NCBI GenBank assembly: GCA_013398055.1
Contig: VZRS01002683.1
Location: 104,486 to 168,485 of the forward strand
DNA from: Ifrita kowaldi
Lineage: Eukaryota; Chordata; Aves; Passeriformes; Cinclosomatidae
Reading direction: 5' to 3'
DNA length: 64,000 nucleotides
In this document: piece by piece, positions 1 through 11,475 of the stretch
How the letters are laid out: each line of letters starts with the position of its first letter
Position numbering within the stretch: position 1 is the first letter of the stretch
Program-made: the position numbers and the translations under genes
Notes under the pieces: model-generated
Databases searched by the model: none
Told to the model about the DNA's origin: nothing
The model's input: the letters and a program-made list of their open reading frames with translations, nothing else

Positions 1-212
1 TAGGAAGTTTCTGTGATACAGAAATACAGCCTTAACTTCCAAGCTTGAAGAGTCTCCGAGCTCTGTCTCTGAAGGCTTCTTCCCTTGGAACAGTGAAATG
101 CTTTTTCTTTGGCCTTCATTTCCTATCCTTTCCTGGTTTGCTTTCACCAAGGAATATTTTTATATTCTATTTGTACACTTCGAGGAATAAATAATATTTA
201 AAGAAACCAGTC
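1..212 (+). other. possible 3' UTR end of an upstream transcript
   Basis: The first ~210 bases are T-rich unique DNA with no long frame. They end in an AT-rich stretch carrying a canonical AATAAA hexamer at 186-191, followed within ~60 bases by T- and TG-rich sequence. That is the arrangement of a vertebrate poly(A) site, so the window may begin inside the last exon of a plus-strand gene lying mostly to the left. There is no coding sequence to identify the gene. A chance hexamer in AT-rich DNA is the main alternative. Confidence 0.3.
186..191 (+). other. candidate polyadenylation signal AATAAA
   Basis: Exact AATAAA, overlapped by AATAAT at 190-195. Cleavage would be expected roughly 15-25 bases downstream, near 205-215. 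Downstream TG-rich bases (CTGTGAATTGCTGTGAG) could serve as the GU-rich element. Without transcript data this remains a motif call. Confidence 0.3.
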
Positions 213-214
213 TG

Positions 215-3200
215 CTTTTCATCTGTGAATTGCTGTGAGCAGTGGGATTTCCTCCATCTGGGAGAGCAGCCCCTGGGAGCAGGGTGTTTGTGTGTGTTGT
301 CCAAGGCTGTCAGTCACAACCAGTGTGCCTGCTGGCAGCTGGCACTGGGAATGACACAGTCCTGGAGCAGAAAAACCCTGTGGGACTGGTAAGATCCATG
401 TTTGGGGCAGGTGGCCCAAGGCTGCTTCTTCTGGAAGAATCTCCATGGCCTTAAAAAGCAATCCACACCACTCTGCTTTCCAAACCCTCTCTGTAGGTGC
501 AGGGTACCTGCTTCAGGCTGGTACAACTCTGGGCAGGTAGTTGGCTCCAGGACTGCTGATGTTTAATGCACAAGAGGACTCATTCAGACACAGGTTTCAC
601 AGAAAATTATTCATGAATGGGAGCAAAGCAGAATATCCCAGAACTAACAAGAGTGGCAGCACCAGTCTCTCTCTCTTTGAGCATTTTATATCCTCTTTTA
701 GCTTTTATATAAGGAAATTTTCATACTGCATCACATTTAGGTTTAAAATATTGCCCTCAAAAGATCTTTTCTTCTCCTGGGATATTCGGCAGAGAAGAGT
801 GGGCAAATATTCTTGAGCATGGCAAGAGCCCTCGGATTCAAGTGCAGGTCTAGCTCTTGCCTTATCAGTGCCGGATGCCAGGAAGCATTATCCTGCTGTG
901 CACTTAAACTGACAGGAGTCACTTAGGGGATGACTCATTTCCTGGGATCAGCCCTTTGTCACCACACACACTCAGTGCCCTGTGCTTCAGTGTTCAGCGA
1001 GGGCCTCCTTCAGCAGAGACTGCTTGACCCTGAAGTGTTTTTTTCCCTGGTGCAATGTCAGCAATGGCAGTGCTCAGTGTGTCTGTACAATGTGTGGGTG
1101 ATGTACAGAAGTGCCCGCAGTGGCTCGCAGGCAGCAGCACGGCACAAGTCACCGTGCTGAAGTGGCCATGCGGGAGCTGTCAGGAGAGCCAGTGGGCTGG
1201 AGCTGGAGCTGCTTGTCCTGGAATGTCCATCAAGAGGGGCTGCAGCTGAGGCAGCTGAAAAGTTCACCTTTCCACCTGGGGTGCTGTGCTGGCATCATGC
1301 GCTGCAGGCGCCTTGTGCTGAGAGCATAGGCAAGCACCGTTTTTATTTCCTGGCACCAATTTTGCACTGCCTTTTGTTTCAGGTACCAATTAGCTTAAAC
1401 CAGAACAGCAACTCTGCTGTCCCCGTTGAAGGTCAGTGGTGTGTTCTGAGCTGGCAGTGGTTTTAAAGACAACACTTACATAGCCTTCTCTTTCCTTTGC
1501 CTCTCTGTGTACAGTGTGCACAAAGCAGGAGATGCTGCAAGGGCTTGGTGCTCTCTCTCACACCAAGTTTTGGAGGGTCGTTTTCCTTTTAAAAATCACA
1601 GCACCTCCCCAGGAGCTGGACACACAGGGGCTGAGCTGTGGTCATGCCTTGGTGACTGGTCACAACTTTTGAGGCATATCAGTGCATCTGGAATACAGCT
1701 TTCCAGTCCTCGTGAGCTTGGTGAACCATCAGCTGTCTCTCCACTACGATGATAAATGATAAACACCACTTAAAAGCCTAAGACAATATCCCTGGATTAA
1801 CACCAGCTGCAGTGAGGACAGGAAAGTGAATTGAGTGAGCACAGTTACACTTAATGTGGTGTAACCTAGGAACAAATAGATGTTTGTCACATCACACTGT
1901 TACCGTGGCATTTGAAGTATTTCCCTTTCCTTGTTTAGGGTGACTTCTCTCACCCACCATCACAGCCCAGCAGTTTTCAAGGCTGCAGGGACCCTCTCCA
2001 TCACTGGGGCCTGGCCCTGTGCGAGCAGCTGAGGATGCTGCAGAAGGGGGAATGGCTGCCCTGGGAGACAGATGACAACCAGCATCCAAGCGACTGGCTG
2101 CTCTGTGGCAGATGCTGTGACAGGAGGAGGGTGACTCCAGCGGTATGTGCCATCCATGGGCTCCTGCATGCTCCCTAAATGTTAAGCATTACTTCACAGA
2201 AATTGGAGAGTGTTGTAAACAACCCACTACAGGCTCAAAACAAAGAAGCTGTTAAGAGGTTTGTCCTTTGCCAATACCACCTTGCTGGTTTGACATTTCT
2301 TTGTGGAAGCAGGAGTCTGCCCTAAAATTGTTGATGGAGTTGACCAGAGAAGAGTGGGTGGGTACCAGCTGGGGAAGCTGTGTGAGTGTCACACTGTGTG
2401 CAGCTGGTTGTTGAACTCAAGTGGTGGGGGAAGGCTGGTGGTGATGCTGTCCAAACGTCTGGGGTAGGCAGCAGGGTTTGGTTTGGTCTCTGCTTTTTTT
2501 TGTTTCCGCTTTTGTTGGTGCATCCTGGAGGGTATAGTTTGGGTTCGGATCCAGTTTGGAGCTAAGTCTTTCTCTAAGGAAAGAGAGGAGCATATTAGAG
2601 GCCCATGCTGGAAAAGCAGGAAACCAGGGTTAAATCAGCACCTGGCAGAGATGCTGCACGTGGTTGTCAGTCAGATCCACCTGGCAAGGGTCAGGCAGTG
2701 AAGAGCTGTCCCAGATGTTCACTTGGTGACAGCTGACAGCACAGCCTGTCCACGTGAAGCCCCCATCACAGCTAACCCTCCTTGCGGGGCTGGGAGCACC
2801 TGGCCTTTTGCTTCATGCTCTGCTGATGCTTCACTGAAGACAGGCTGAGTTACTGCTGCAGTGTTTAAACCACACTCTCTGGTGATGGATTGTTGTCAAG
2901 CACAGCCTTAAGAGAAGTTTTTACAGGCTTTGTGTGTGTGCAGGCTCTGGTAGGCCAGCATGGAGGTCTTTGTAGAAGAGCACAGTTTAACCCATTGCTC
3001 TGATGTAACTGGTGCTTGCTTTCCAAGTATCTTGCCAGGAAAATGGAATTGGCTATAAATACTTAATTGGCTGATAACTCTGGCTCACACTGTGTAGCTG
3101 GAAATACTCCTCCCCAAATAACTGAGCATCGTTTAGCTTGCAGTCGAAACAGGAGGTTCATTTTGCGGAAGGCAAGCGCGGCATCCGCAGTCACCGCTCC

Positions 3201-5300
3201 CGACAACGTTGTGCCTGCTGGTAAATAAGGGCTGCAACCTATGTTTAAAAATAAGAGCTGCTGTGAGTAGTGATTTCCAGCCTAGAGTGTTTTGGGTTCC
3301 CTGTGGGATTCCTCCACCAGCTCCTGCTGGAGGATGAGCTGCTAGCAGTTGGTGTGAGCGTGTGTGTGTGGCAGCGTGGTGCAGCTCAGTGGGAGTTAAC
3401 ACATGCCTGATGGTTCAGCTCCCTCTCCTCTGACCCTCAGCCTCTTCCAGCGAGAGCCTCAGGTCTTTCACCCTCACGCTTCGCCTCCTGGAGCCAACAG
3501 CTCATATGGAGCAGTCTGACAGTGCTTCTGCTCCTCGACTCACAGCCCAAGCCCTGGTGGCCAGTGTCTCACCTCTAGGCTGGGAAGATCCTTGTCCTTC
3601 CAGCCCCTCCGTGCCCAGCCTGTGTCCCAGCCATCAGGCCATGGCCTGATCCCTATTCCTATCCCTGAAGTGTTTTGTTCCCCTGCTGCTCTGAAATGGG
3701 AGGCAGGGAGAACAACGGTGTGCACCCTCATGTGAGGTGAGGGTGATCCAGCCTCCCATGAAAGCTCCTGGCCCGGGCTAGGGATGTCTGTCGCAGCCCC
3801 AGCTTCTGTCTCCGAAGGGATTTGTGCGTACAAATGGCTCTGCCAGCCACACCATCATCCCCCAGCGATGAGGTGACCGTGTCCCACTAAGCCAAGGAGC
3901 TGTCACCAGCAGGTACCTTCACTGTCAACGGTGCCACCTTATTTCCCAGTGTGAATCTTAGGGTCTGCGTCCAATCCTGCCAATTTGCTTCCTTCTGAAG
4001 GGCTGGAGAGCCCTCTGCTCACCCAGAAACACTCCTTGTGGAGATCCATCTCAATACTGAACCTGAACAAAGGGGGTGCAAGCAGCTGGGGAAAGCAACC
4101 CCCTGTGGTTCCCTGGGCACTGAGAAGGTCAGCAGGAAGAGGGGGACAGGCATGGCCCCCCTGACCAGCCCGGGCTGGGGTGACAGTGGGGCTGGGAAGA
4201 AGCTGGGTTCTCTTGGTGGCTCCTGCTTTAATTTAGCATGAAGTACAGCTAAGAAATATTTGAGCGTGGCTGCCTGCCTCAGAGACAAGTAAACGAGGGA
4301 TTTACTGGGGTAGAGTCAAAGCAGGCTCTCAGCCCCTGCTAATGCTCTTCTCCCATCTGACCTTATTAAATCAGCCTGGTTGTTTCACAAGGCGCCTCCT
4401 GTGCCTTGCAGCAGCCCACAGCTGCTCTGGAGGGAACAGAGCTGCGAATCCTCTGGAAAGACCTCATGGCTCAGTGGAGCACGACCGGAGTGCCGGCAGG
4501 GAGTGGGATGAGGGGGATGAGCTGGCACAGCAGGACTGTGCTGGCCCTTGGGCTCGTCTTGCAGGAGCCACCCAACACCCTTTATGTTACAAACACAAAT
4601 CCCAGGTAAAAAGCTGATGTTTTCTGCCAGTCCGACTGCTCAGCTGGCAAAATCTCCAGCACTTGGCAGGGGCAAGTAGAGAATTTTGCTTAATCCTACC
4701 AGCCTCTTGTCCTCCACGTGGGACTCGCAGCTTTCCTGGGCCATGAGCCAGTGGGTGCCAGGGCTGTGCCGACAGCCAGGCCCCAGGAGGACATGGCATG
4801 AGGGGTCTGGCTATGGAAAGGCAGGGGGCAGAGGCTTTCTTGGGGTACTATTACATGAATCTGTTGAGCCAGATTGGCTGTGGAGTGCGGTGTGGGAGCT
4901 GGTGGGTCCCCCAGCCCTCGGTCTCCGGCTGCTGTGGCCTCCTGGGCAGGGAGGGATGAAAGGCAGGCAAAAGCCTGTGTGTTTTCTGTAAGCATGGGAA
5001 TCACTGCCTCTTGCACTGGCTCAGCCCCATCCATCGACAGCGTCAGGCCCTGGAATGACTTGGCTTATCCAGGTTGTACCATTAATGCCATAAAAAGTCC
5101 ACTCTGGCTACAGGCTCAGCAGGGAGTGGGAAGAAGCCTTAGACTGACCATGGGCTCTGAAGCACAGTTCATCCTGTGGTTGGCATAGGGTGCTCTGTGA
5201 CTCTGGGGGCAGGATTAGCCCCTGATCCCAGTGAATGAGCCTTGACTTGTGATGTGAGGTGTGGGTGAGCCACGAGCCTGAGGAGGTTCACTTTGTACGG
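215..5300. other. no gene recognised
   Basis: Unique DNA with short overlapping frames on both strands and no recognisable protein family, RNA gene or interspersed repeat. A short AT-rich patch at about 3030-3130 (CTATAAATACTTAATTGG) resembles regulatory DNA but is too brief to call separately. The rest is ordinary mixed-composition intergenic or intronic sequence. Confidence 0.6.
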
Positions 5301-5309
5301 ATGCTTCAC

Positions 5310-5500
5310 AGCCCTGAGATGTGATATTAATTCATTAGTGTCCTCTAAGTAAAGGAGCTTTCTAATTAATTTTTATAGAAGTATCTTTCTTGTTTATACT
5401 GATTAATATTAAAAATGCTAATATGTATTTTTTAATGCTAACTGCTGCCAAGGAGACAACGCTATCACCCTTGATTAATGCCAGCTTTCATGGTGTTGAC
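5310..5500. promoter_or_regulatory. enhancer-like AT-rich islet (candidate conserved non-coding element)
   Basis: An abrupt AT-rich, non-repetitive patch within GC-richer DNA. It holds many homeodomain cores: TATTAATTCATTA near 5325, CTAATTAAT near 5362, GATTAATATTAA at 5401 and GATTAATG near 5473. A CCAAGGAGACAAC stretch near 5448 resembles one half of an RFX X-box. Such clustering is typical of deeply conserved developmental enhancers in vertebrates. Conservation itself cannot be seen from one sequence, so the function is inferred. Confidence 0.35.
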
Positions 5501-5764
5501 ACAGCGTCTTCTCGCTTCCCAACCCCCTTTTAAGAATGAAAATACACTCTAAAGCCCCCAGCCAGCAGTCCAGGCTGCCTGGGGGCTGGGGCAGATGTTC
5601 TGGCCAAGGCTGTGTGTCTGTGTGTTGCCTGCTGGGTGCCACCACAGGGGACAGGGCAGTGTGCCCAGCCTGTGCTGTGCATACTGACATCCCCTATTAA
5701 TCCCTGGCTCCCTGCAGTTTCAGGGCATGCATTTATTTCAGGCTTGTAGAGGTTTCCATTTGTA

Positions 5765-6020
5765 TTCTCCCATTTTCGTTGCTACCCTCTCGAGGCCAAG
5801 GCCGGCAACCAAAGGCGTCATAACAATAAAGCTCGATTGCAAGTTATTTGCTTGGCATCATTGCATCTGCCAAACAGCAATATTAATTTTGTCTCTCAAT
5901 GAAGGAAATATTCTGCTGATTAGCCACGAGGGCAGCATTTGTTCTAGAAATCAGCCTTTAATAGGCCTTTACATCACGCTGTAATTCATATTGTGAAGTC
6001 AAGAAGAGCTTTTCATTGAC
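5765..6020. promoter_or_regulatory. enhancer-like islet (candidate conserved non-coding element)
   Basis: About 250 bases of unique AT-rich DNA without simple repeats. It includes AACAATAAAG (SOX/CDX-like) near 5822, TTGCATCTGCC, AATATTAATTTTG near 5880, GCTGATTAGCC near 5915 and a CTGTAATTCATATTG stretch near 5980. An 85-codon frame covers part of it but has no recognisable family and a non-protein-like composition. I interpret it as regulatory rather than coding DNA. Evidence is composition and motif density only. Confidence 0.3.
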
Positions 6021-6024
6021 ACGC

Positions 6025-7710
6025 TTGGGGTCTGCACCTCCTGGGCTGGGCACAGGGGTGGCACGGGATGAACACAGACTTGTGTCATGGTGGAAAGGCA
6101 AATGCCATGATTTGGACTGTCAGTGCTGTGGGGAAAAGGAGACTGCAGGATGGGAAGGGCAGGACTGCAGTGGGGAGGGACAGTGTCACCCCAAGGTGCC
6201 ATCTCTGTGAGGGTCCTATGGGGACAGCCAGCCGGGGATGCGCTGCCCTGCTGCTCCCCTGGGACGTGCAGTGGGGACAGGGACGGGCTCACCGGGCTGT
6301 GAAGCTTCCCAGGGAGAGGATGCCAGCCCCAAGGGGGTTGGAGAACACACTTTCTGCAAGAGCACACTGCTGCCCACCAGCCATGGCTGCGCTCCAGCCT
6401 CTGCGGCCGGCGGCAATAGGGATGGGAGTGATTTATGGGCCCACAGCAGGGATTTCGCACTTGCCTGGGCTTAATTTTGTTTGGAGATGATGGTGCTTTT
6501 CAACAAAAACATCTCTCTCCCTATACACGTGAAGGGAGAACCTGGGATTGAAGTTTCCCGGTGCTGCCCTGGCTGGCTGAACACAGTCAGCTGTGAGTAT
6601 TTAATGTGGGCTGTGCTGAACCTGCACTGGGGATCTCGTAGGGACATTCCCCCCGTTCCAGCTGTAGCCCAGCATTGCTGCCTACAACCTGTGTTGCTGC
6701 TGCTCTCACGCACGAGCCCTGACTAGATCTGCACTTGGGCCTGGCTTCACTGCCAAGGGCAACAATGGTGGGACTGCAGCCCCTGGAAGTTCGCTGCGCA
6801 CCAGCAGTGCTGCGCATTTCCCTCTCTCTCGACATCATTTTCCCAAGCACAGGAATGTGGCACCAGGCTTTGAGGTGTTTTTCTGCCAGGGACGCTACAG
6901 AGCACAGCAGTGCCTGTGGCAGCCCAGGGGTGGGCGCAGGTGGGAGCCAGCTTCCATCCACTGACGGCTCAGGGGGAGGCGAATGCCCTGGGCAATGCTG
7001 AGGGAGCAGATGGCATTGCATTTCTAAGAGTAAAGATGCTTTTTAAAGTATATTTTTTTTCCATCAGTTGCTCAGAAATTGTCTCAAAAAAGTGGGTTAG
7101 AACAGAGCAAGGAACAGGGATTTTGCTGTTTTGGCTGCAGGGACTCTGTATGCTAATAAATTATCAAAAGGGCCCATGTCCCCCTAAGAGTCTTGCTGTA
7201 AGAGATGGTATGGCTGCCACTCATCCCTTCCACTGCCACCTCTGGCTCTGGGGACGGGGCCTGTCCCTGTTTACCCATCTCAAGGAGCAGCCCCAGCGAG
7301 AAAAAGGGAGGAGGATGTCACCAGGTTGTACCTCCTGTCCTCTCCCACGTTGCCTGGGGATGGGAACCGAGGTGTGTGCTGCTGGGGAGGATGGCACAGG
7401 CTGCTCCAGGGGTGCATTTACCTGCTTCATGCCCAACCAGCCTGGGCCAGCCAGGAAGAAGCTGCCACCCAGCCTGGATGCCACCCGCATTTCCTCTCTC
7501 CTGCCCAGGAGCAGCGGCAGCAATCTGGGGTGAGCTCGGGGAGGTTTTGGTGCCAGTGCATGGCCTGGAAGGCTCGCTGGCGAATGGGGCTGCTCCCAAA
7601 AACCTTTGGAACCCCAGGCAGGAGGCTGCATTCAGGTAGGAGCTTGCTTATCCTGCAGTTGGAACATTTTGGCTTTGCTCAGTGGGAATATTTCAGTGAT
7701 ACGTAGGCTG
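6025..7710. other. no gene recognised
   Basis: GC-richer unique sequence with long but meaningless frames on both strands (up to about 207 codons on the plus strand, 6910-7533). The translations are rich in Cys, Trp, Pro and Gly and match no family I know. No repeats are recognised. Confidence 0.6.
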
Positions 7711-7714
7711 TTTC

Positions 7715-7910
7715 TGAAGAGCTGCCACGACCTGCTCCTCGAGATGAACATCATACCCACGAAATTATTGTTTCATAAAATATTTCTTTAATAGTATGAA
7801 GTTTTAATGCAGTTCCGAGTGTGTTTTTGTGTGGCAAGCGCATATATTTAGGAATGCTTACTTGATAAGGAAGACCTGCTTATCTGATAACTTAGGACCT
7901 TTCCCCACGC
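7715..7910. promoter_or_regulatory. enhancer-like AT-rich islet
   Basis: Unique AT-rich sequence with ATTATTGTTTCATAAAATA near 7765, TTTAATAGTATGAAG near 7787, ATATATTTAGG near 7842, and paired GATAA cores (TTGATAAGG, TATCTGATAAC) between 7863 and 7893 that could bind GATA factors. It contrasts sharply in composition with the GC-rich DNA on its left. Assignment as a cis-regulatory element is inference. Confidence 0.28.
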
Positions 7911-8439
7911 ACAAAATCCCCACGGTTGTGTGGAGCTCCCAGGCAGAGTCACGCAGCGTCGTGTTCATTGTTTTGAAGAGGAGACACAGGATCTGTGCAG
8001 AGAATGAGGCAGTGTCAGCCTCTCTGCCTGACACACACCTGCAGGTTCAGCTCGCTGCTTCATCAGCCTCCTGAACAATCTGTACTTCACTCCTCATCCC
8101 GCCCCTCTGCTGAACTTGGAGACCTCACGTGGCTGACATTCAAAGGAAGAGAGAAATTAGAAATTATTTCAGATAGATCTCAAGTTTTTAATCATTTCAG
8201 TCTCTGAAATATTTGCTGGAGGGTCATCTAGATAACATCCCCAAAATACAGTCTAGTAATACGTAATCAAATAATCAGGTAGCCTGATTTCCAGTTGTTT
8301 TTTTTTTTTTGGATATTACTGCTGCCCTGATCCCTCCCAGTCTTACACTCGGTGTGATGACACGTTCACACATGAAGGGAAAATCCCCAGCATCTCTGCC
8401 GGAGTGGCACATCCCTGGCGCCCTTCAGCTTGAGAAACA

Positions 8440-8710
8440 AACTCATACAAGATAAAAGGGAATTATGGGTCTAATAAAAAGGATTATTTTTCCACAGGAC
8501 AGGCCGTGTGCCTTCAGCCCCGTTACACTGAGCATCTCTGAGCCTCACTAAGTGTCAAATGAAATGGGCTAATGAAATGGATTAGGATCTTAATAGCACA
8601 TTTGATTAGTGAAGCTCTCACCTCCGGGCACTCTCTCATGTGTGTTAATGGGCGCTGCGGGGGACGGCTGCCTAAATGAGCCTATTAATGAGCAAGAGCT
8701 GATGCCGTGG
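8440..8710. promoter_or_regulatory. enhancer-like islet (candidate conserved non-coding element)
   Basis: A 270-base unique stretch with repeated homeodomain-type cores: GGGTCTAATAAAAAGG and GGATTATTTTTCC near 8467-8495, GGGCTAATGAAATGG near 8567, GGATTAGG at 8580, TTTGATTAGTG near 8602, GCCTATTAATGAGC near 8681. It lies only ~230 bases left of the CpG-rich island at 8.9-9.3 kb, so both could belong to one regulatory block. Confidence 0.33.
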
Positions 8711-8934
8711 TCTGCCGGGCTGCAGCCAGAGCCCCTGGCAGCCCGCGGGGAAAGCCGTGTGTCTGTCCAGCACGGGAAAGTGCACTTGGGTGTCTAGAAG
8801 GAAAGAAAAAAACAAAAGGAGAAATACTAATATTTTTGTCTGCCGGTGAAAATAATAAAAAAAAAAAAAGGCCGGTCTGTTCTTCACTTATCCCTGTAGG
8901 AGGGCCTGATATTTCGTGATGGATGGGGATCTAC

Positions 8935-9310
8935 GAGCGGGGCTGCTGTGCTAAATGCAGCCGCGGAGTCCTGTGAGAAGGCCCTGGGATAATTCCCGAG
9001 TGCTGCCGCCCCACCTGCCCTCCCCCGCGGCTCGGTGTCACCGGGGGCTCGGGCACAGGGACAAATGCTGCTCTAATTAACGCTTCCTAGCGCGGCGCGG
9101 GCTGAAATCAGTGTCTGCCGCTCATTAAGGTGATGATGCTCAGCCAGCGGCTGCTCCGGCATCCCGGAGGGCTTGGAGGAGGATGCGGCACAGCGCGGGG
9201 GCTGCGGGGCGGGAGGAGGGAGGGACGCACCGCTGCCGGCCCGCCTGCAGGCTGGGCACGGAGCGTTGGATGCTCCGCAGCGGAGCCAGCGCCTCTGCGC
9301 TGCATCTGGG
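8935..9310. promoter_or_regulatory. CpG-rich island without an evident gene
   Basis: GC-rich, CpG-dense DNA in an otherwise CpG-poor neighbourhood, with runs such as TAGCGCGGCGCGGGCTG near 9089 and GCACAGCGCGGGGGCTGCGG near 9187. It is interrupted by AT-rich homeodomain cores (CTCTAATTAACGC near 9072, CTCATTAAGG near 9121). Overlapping frames on both strands are unrecognised. It could be a CpG-island promoter for a non-coding transcript or an orphan CpG island attached to a developmental enhancer. An AT-rich tail follows to ~9480. Confidence 0.4.
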
Positions 9311-9931
9311 GCGCCCGAATAACTCCTCAGCAATTTCTCATCGTGTTTCTCATTTGGGTGTCAGGCAGTAAATAACGCAGAGCCCTAAGCAGTTAGGATG
9401 CTGTAGGGAGCCAGGAGTTATAAATTGCTGATGCAGTAAGCTATCACATATCCTTAAGGAAGGGATTTAAAATATTTAAATGAATAAACATACAGAGCTG
9501 GCCTGCTTGGTTTTTGGTTTGTTGTTATTGTTGGTTTTTTTGTTTGTTTCTTTTTTTTCCCCATCAGATGGCTCCAGGATCCAGCAGATTCAGAGAAAAG
9601 CAGTCCACAAGTGTGAGCCCTGCACCCACAGCTGCCTGTCTCCTGCTGAGGGCAGGAGCTTCACTGTCCTGGGTGCTGTCTCTGACTGGGGCCTTTTAAT
9701 GGTGTTTGTTATTTCAGAACGAAACAATTGAACAGCCAACCCCCTGAGTGCCTCTCACATCAGCTCTTGTGGCCAAGTATCTTCTTCCTAGAGTTTTGCC
9801 TTGTTCTGAAGTCTGAGGAATTCTCTGAAATGATGTACTGATGGGATAAGCAGCATCCCCCAGCCCAGACACTCACCTTGCTGTAGGATGTCTGGCCTCA
9901 CTGTAGGCTGTTCAGGCTTATAACATCTTTT

Positions 9932-10150
9932 CAGTACCTGAAAGGGGCTTATAAAAAAGAGGGAGGGGGACATTTGATGAGGGAATGGCTTCCAGCTGAA
10001 AGAGAGCAGGTTTAGATTAGATGTCAGGGAGAAACTGTTCACTGTGAGGGTGGAGAGGCCCTGGCACAGGTGTCCCATCCCTGCAGTGTTCCAGGCCAGG
10101 TTGTATGGGGCTTTGAGCAGCCTGGTTTAGCGGAAGGTGTCTCTGCCACC
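9932..10150 (+). mobile_element. CR1 LINE fragment, 5'- and 3'-truncated
   Basis: The sequence from CAGTACCTGAAAGGGGCTTA through TTTAGATTAGATGTCAGGGA and GTGAGGGTGGAGAGGCCCTG to GGAAGGTGTCTCTGCC follows the familiar 3' part of avian CR1 in sense orientation. This copy stops shortly after the AAGGTGT motif and lacks the final ATTCTATG-type repeat, so its 3' end is missing or decayed. There is no coding capacity. It is a dead retrotransposon relic and a marker of avian origin. Confidence 0.85.
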
Positions 10151-10154
10151 ATTC

Positions 10155-10930
10155 CCTGATTCTGCCAGAGGCAGAAATGGTTCTTGCACCATCCTTGAGC
10201 ATTAGGAGTGGGCAGGGCAAGCAATGCATCAGCCTTTCAGTCTTGCCATTGAAACTGAGCCGTTTCTTCTTCATCTTTGGGGTTAGCCATTGTGGATGCA
10301 AGCCCTGGAATGCACTGTGGGGTTGTTGTTCCCTTTCTGAGCTGCACAGACACAGCTGCCCTGCCTGAAGGGGTTCTGGGCACAGCAGTGGGTGTGAAAG
10401 CTGGGACAGGCTCTCAGAGTAGGAGCATAAGAAGCAGTTCCCGTGAAGGACAGGGACAAGCAGGCACTTGCCATGTGTGCAGCTTCCAATTGCGTAGCCA
10501 GAGACAGGAATGGCCATAGGGGCAGCACGAAGCAGTGTGCTGGAAAGCTGCACTTTCTGGGATGATAAGATCCTCATCCTATGGGCCTTCGGCTCAAAAG
10601 AGCCACAGAGAAGGAAAAAGACATGCAAGGAGAAAAAGAAGGGAGCAAAAAGGCCAGGCAGCCTGCTGTCAGCAGCAGCAGGTACCACAGAGCCCTGGGA
10701 GAAGGAAGAACAGGAGTACACCTGAACTAGGCACTACCCAGGCAGCTTAAACAGGTACAAAACAGCTCTCAAGAAGCACAGAAAATTAGGATTCAAAGTA
10801 GAAGTGGTCTGCAGCCCAAAGAGACCCTCTGTGCCACACGTCCAGGCCTGGACAAGGGTCCCCAGCTGCCCTCGTGCAGTCCTGCCCAGCATCCCTGCAG
10901 GTGAGGGACACCTTTTGGCATCTGCCTGGA
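10155..10930. other. no gene recognised
   Basis: Unique sequence. A 234-codon minus-strand frame (10017-10721) runs partly antisense through the CR1 relic and has no recognisable domain, so I treat it as fortuitous. A purine-rich patch at 10605-10660 is low complexity. Confidence 0.6.
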
Positions 10931-10934
10931 TGTT

Positions 10935-11060
10935 AAATACAGATCTCTGGGGCCTGGAAATTGTTCCAGTAATTTGGCTCCCCGTTCATAAAGCAATTAG
11001 TCACTGGAATAACATTAGCAGTGCCTGATGTCACCACCGTTTCCATGGCAATGGGCAATT
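10935..11060. promoter_or_regulatory. enhancer-like islet with X-box-like site
   Basis: Unique AT-rich segment with CCAGTAATTTGG near 10967, AAGCAATTAGTCAC near 10990 and GGAATAACATTAGC near 11006, followed by an RFX X-box-like sequence at 11039-11052. A run of homeodomain cores next to an X-box suggests a cis-regulatory element. Inference from motifs only. Confidence 0.3.
11039..11052 (+). promoter_or_regulatory. RFX X-box-like site
   Basis: GTTTCCATGGCAAT matches the palindromic X-box GTTGCCATGGCAAC at 12 of 14 positions, with the central CCATGGCAA intact. RFX factors bind such sites in ciliary and neural gene regulation. A single motif match of this length is expected now and then by chance. 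Confidence 0.3.
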
Positions 11061-11080
11061 CCTGAGGCAGGCAGGAGCCT

Positions 11081-11101
11081 GTATATGTGTGTGTGTGTGT
11101 G
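11081..11101 (+). repeat. short (GT)n microsatellite
   Basis: A GTATAT lead-in followed by an uninterrupted run of GT dinucleotides, about 21 bases in all. Confidence 0.9.
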
Positions 11102-11334
11102 CATGGAAGCTGGGGCATGGGGTGGGCAGGGAAGCAACCAGCCCCGAGCCACAGCCTGGACCTTTCCAAGCCATCACACCAGCAGTGCCATCCCAAAGCT
11201 GAAGGGCTTCAGTTCCTTCGGTCCTTTGTCCCTTGCTGGCTGCTGAATGGGAAAACGATGGCAGGAGGGAACATCTCCCAGGGGTAAGTGCCTGAAGGAG
11301 GGACACCCTGTGCTCTGCAGCAGCAGCCTGAGAG

Positions 11335-11475
11335 CAGAGGGAAGTGACAGGCTATTTATTAATGACAGATGTCATTAGAAATGATGTGAAATGCAAGGTC
11401 AGGTGAGTTATGGCCCAGCTTGTATCATATTTTAGTATGCCAGCTCTGTGAGAACATCTATTCATTTGCTTTTTA
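11335..11475. promoter_or_regulatory. enhancer-like AT-rich islet
   Basis: Unique DNA with GGCTATTTATTAATGACAG near 11351, GATGTCATTAGAAATGATG near 11369, and CATATTTTAGTATGCC near 11427. It contains several ATTA/TAAT cores and a TGACAGATGTCA stretch that resembles TALE (PBX/MEIS) sites. No repeat family is apparent. Regulatory role inferred. Confidence 0.3.
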
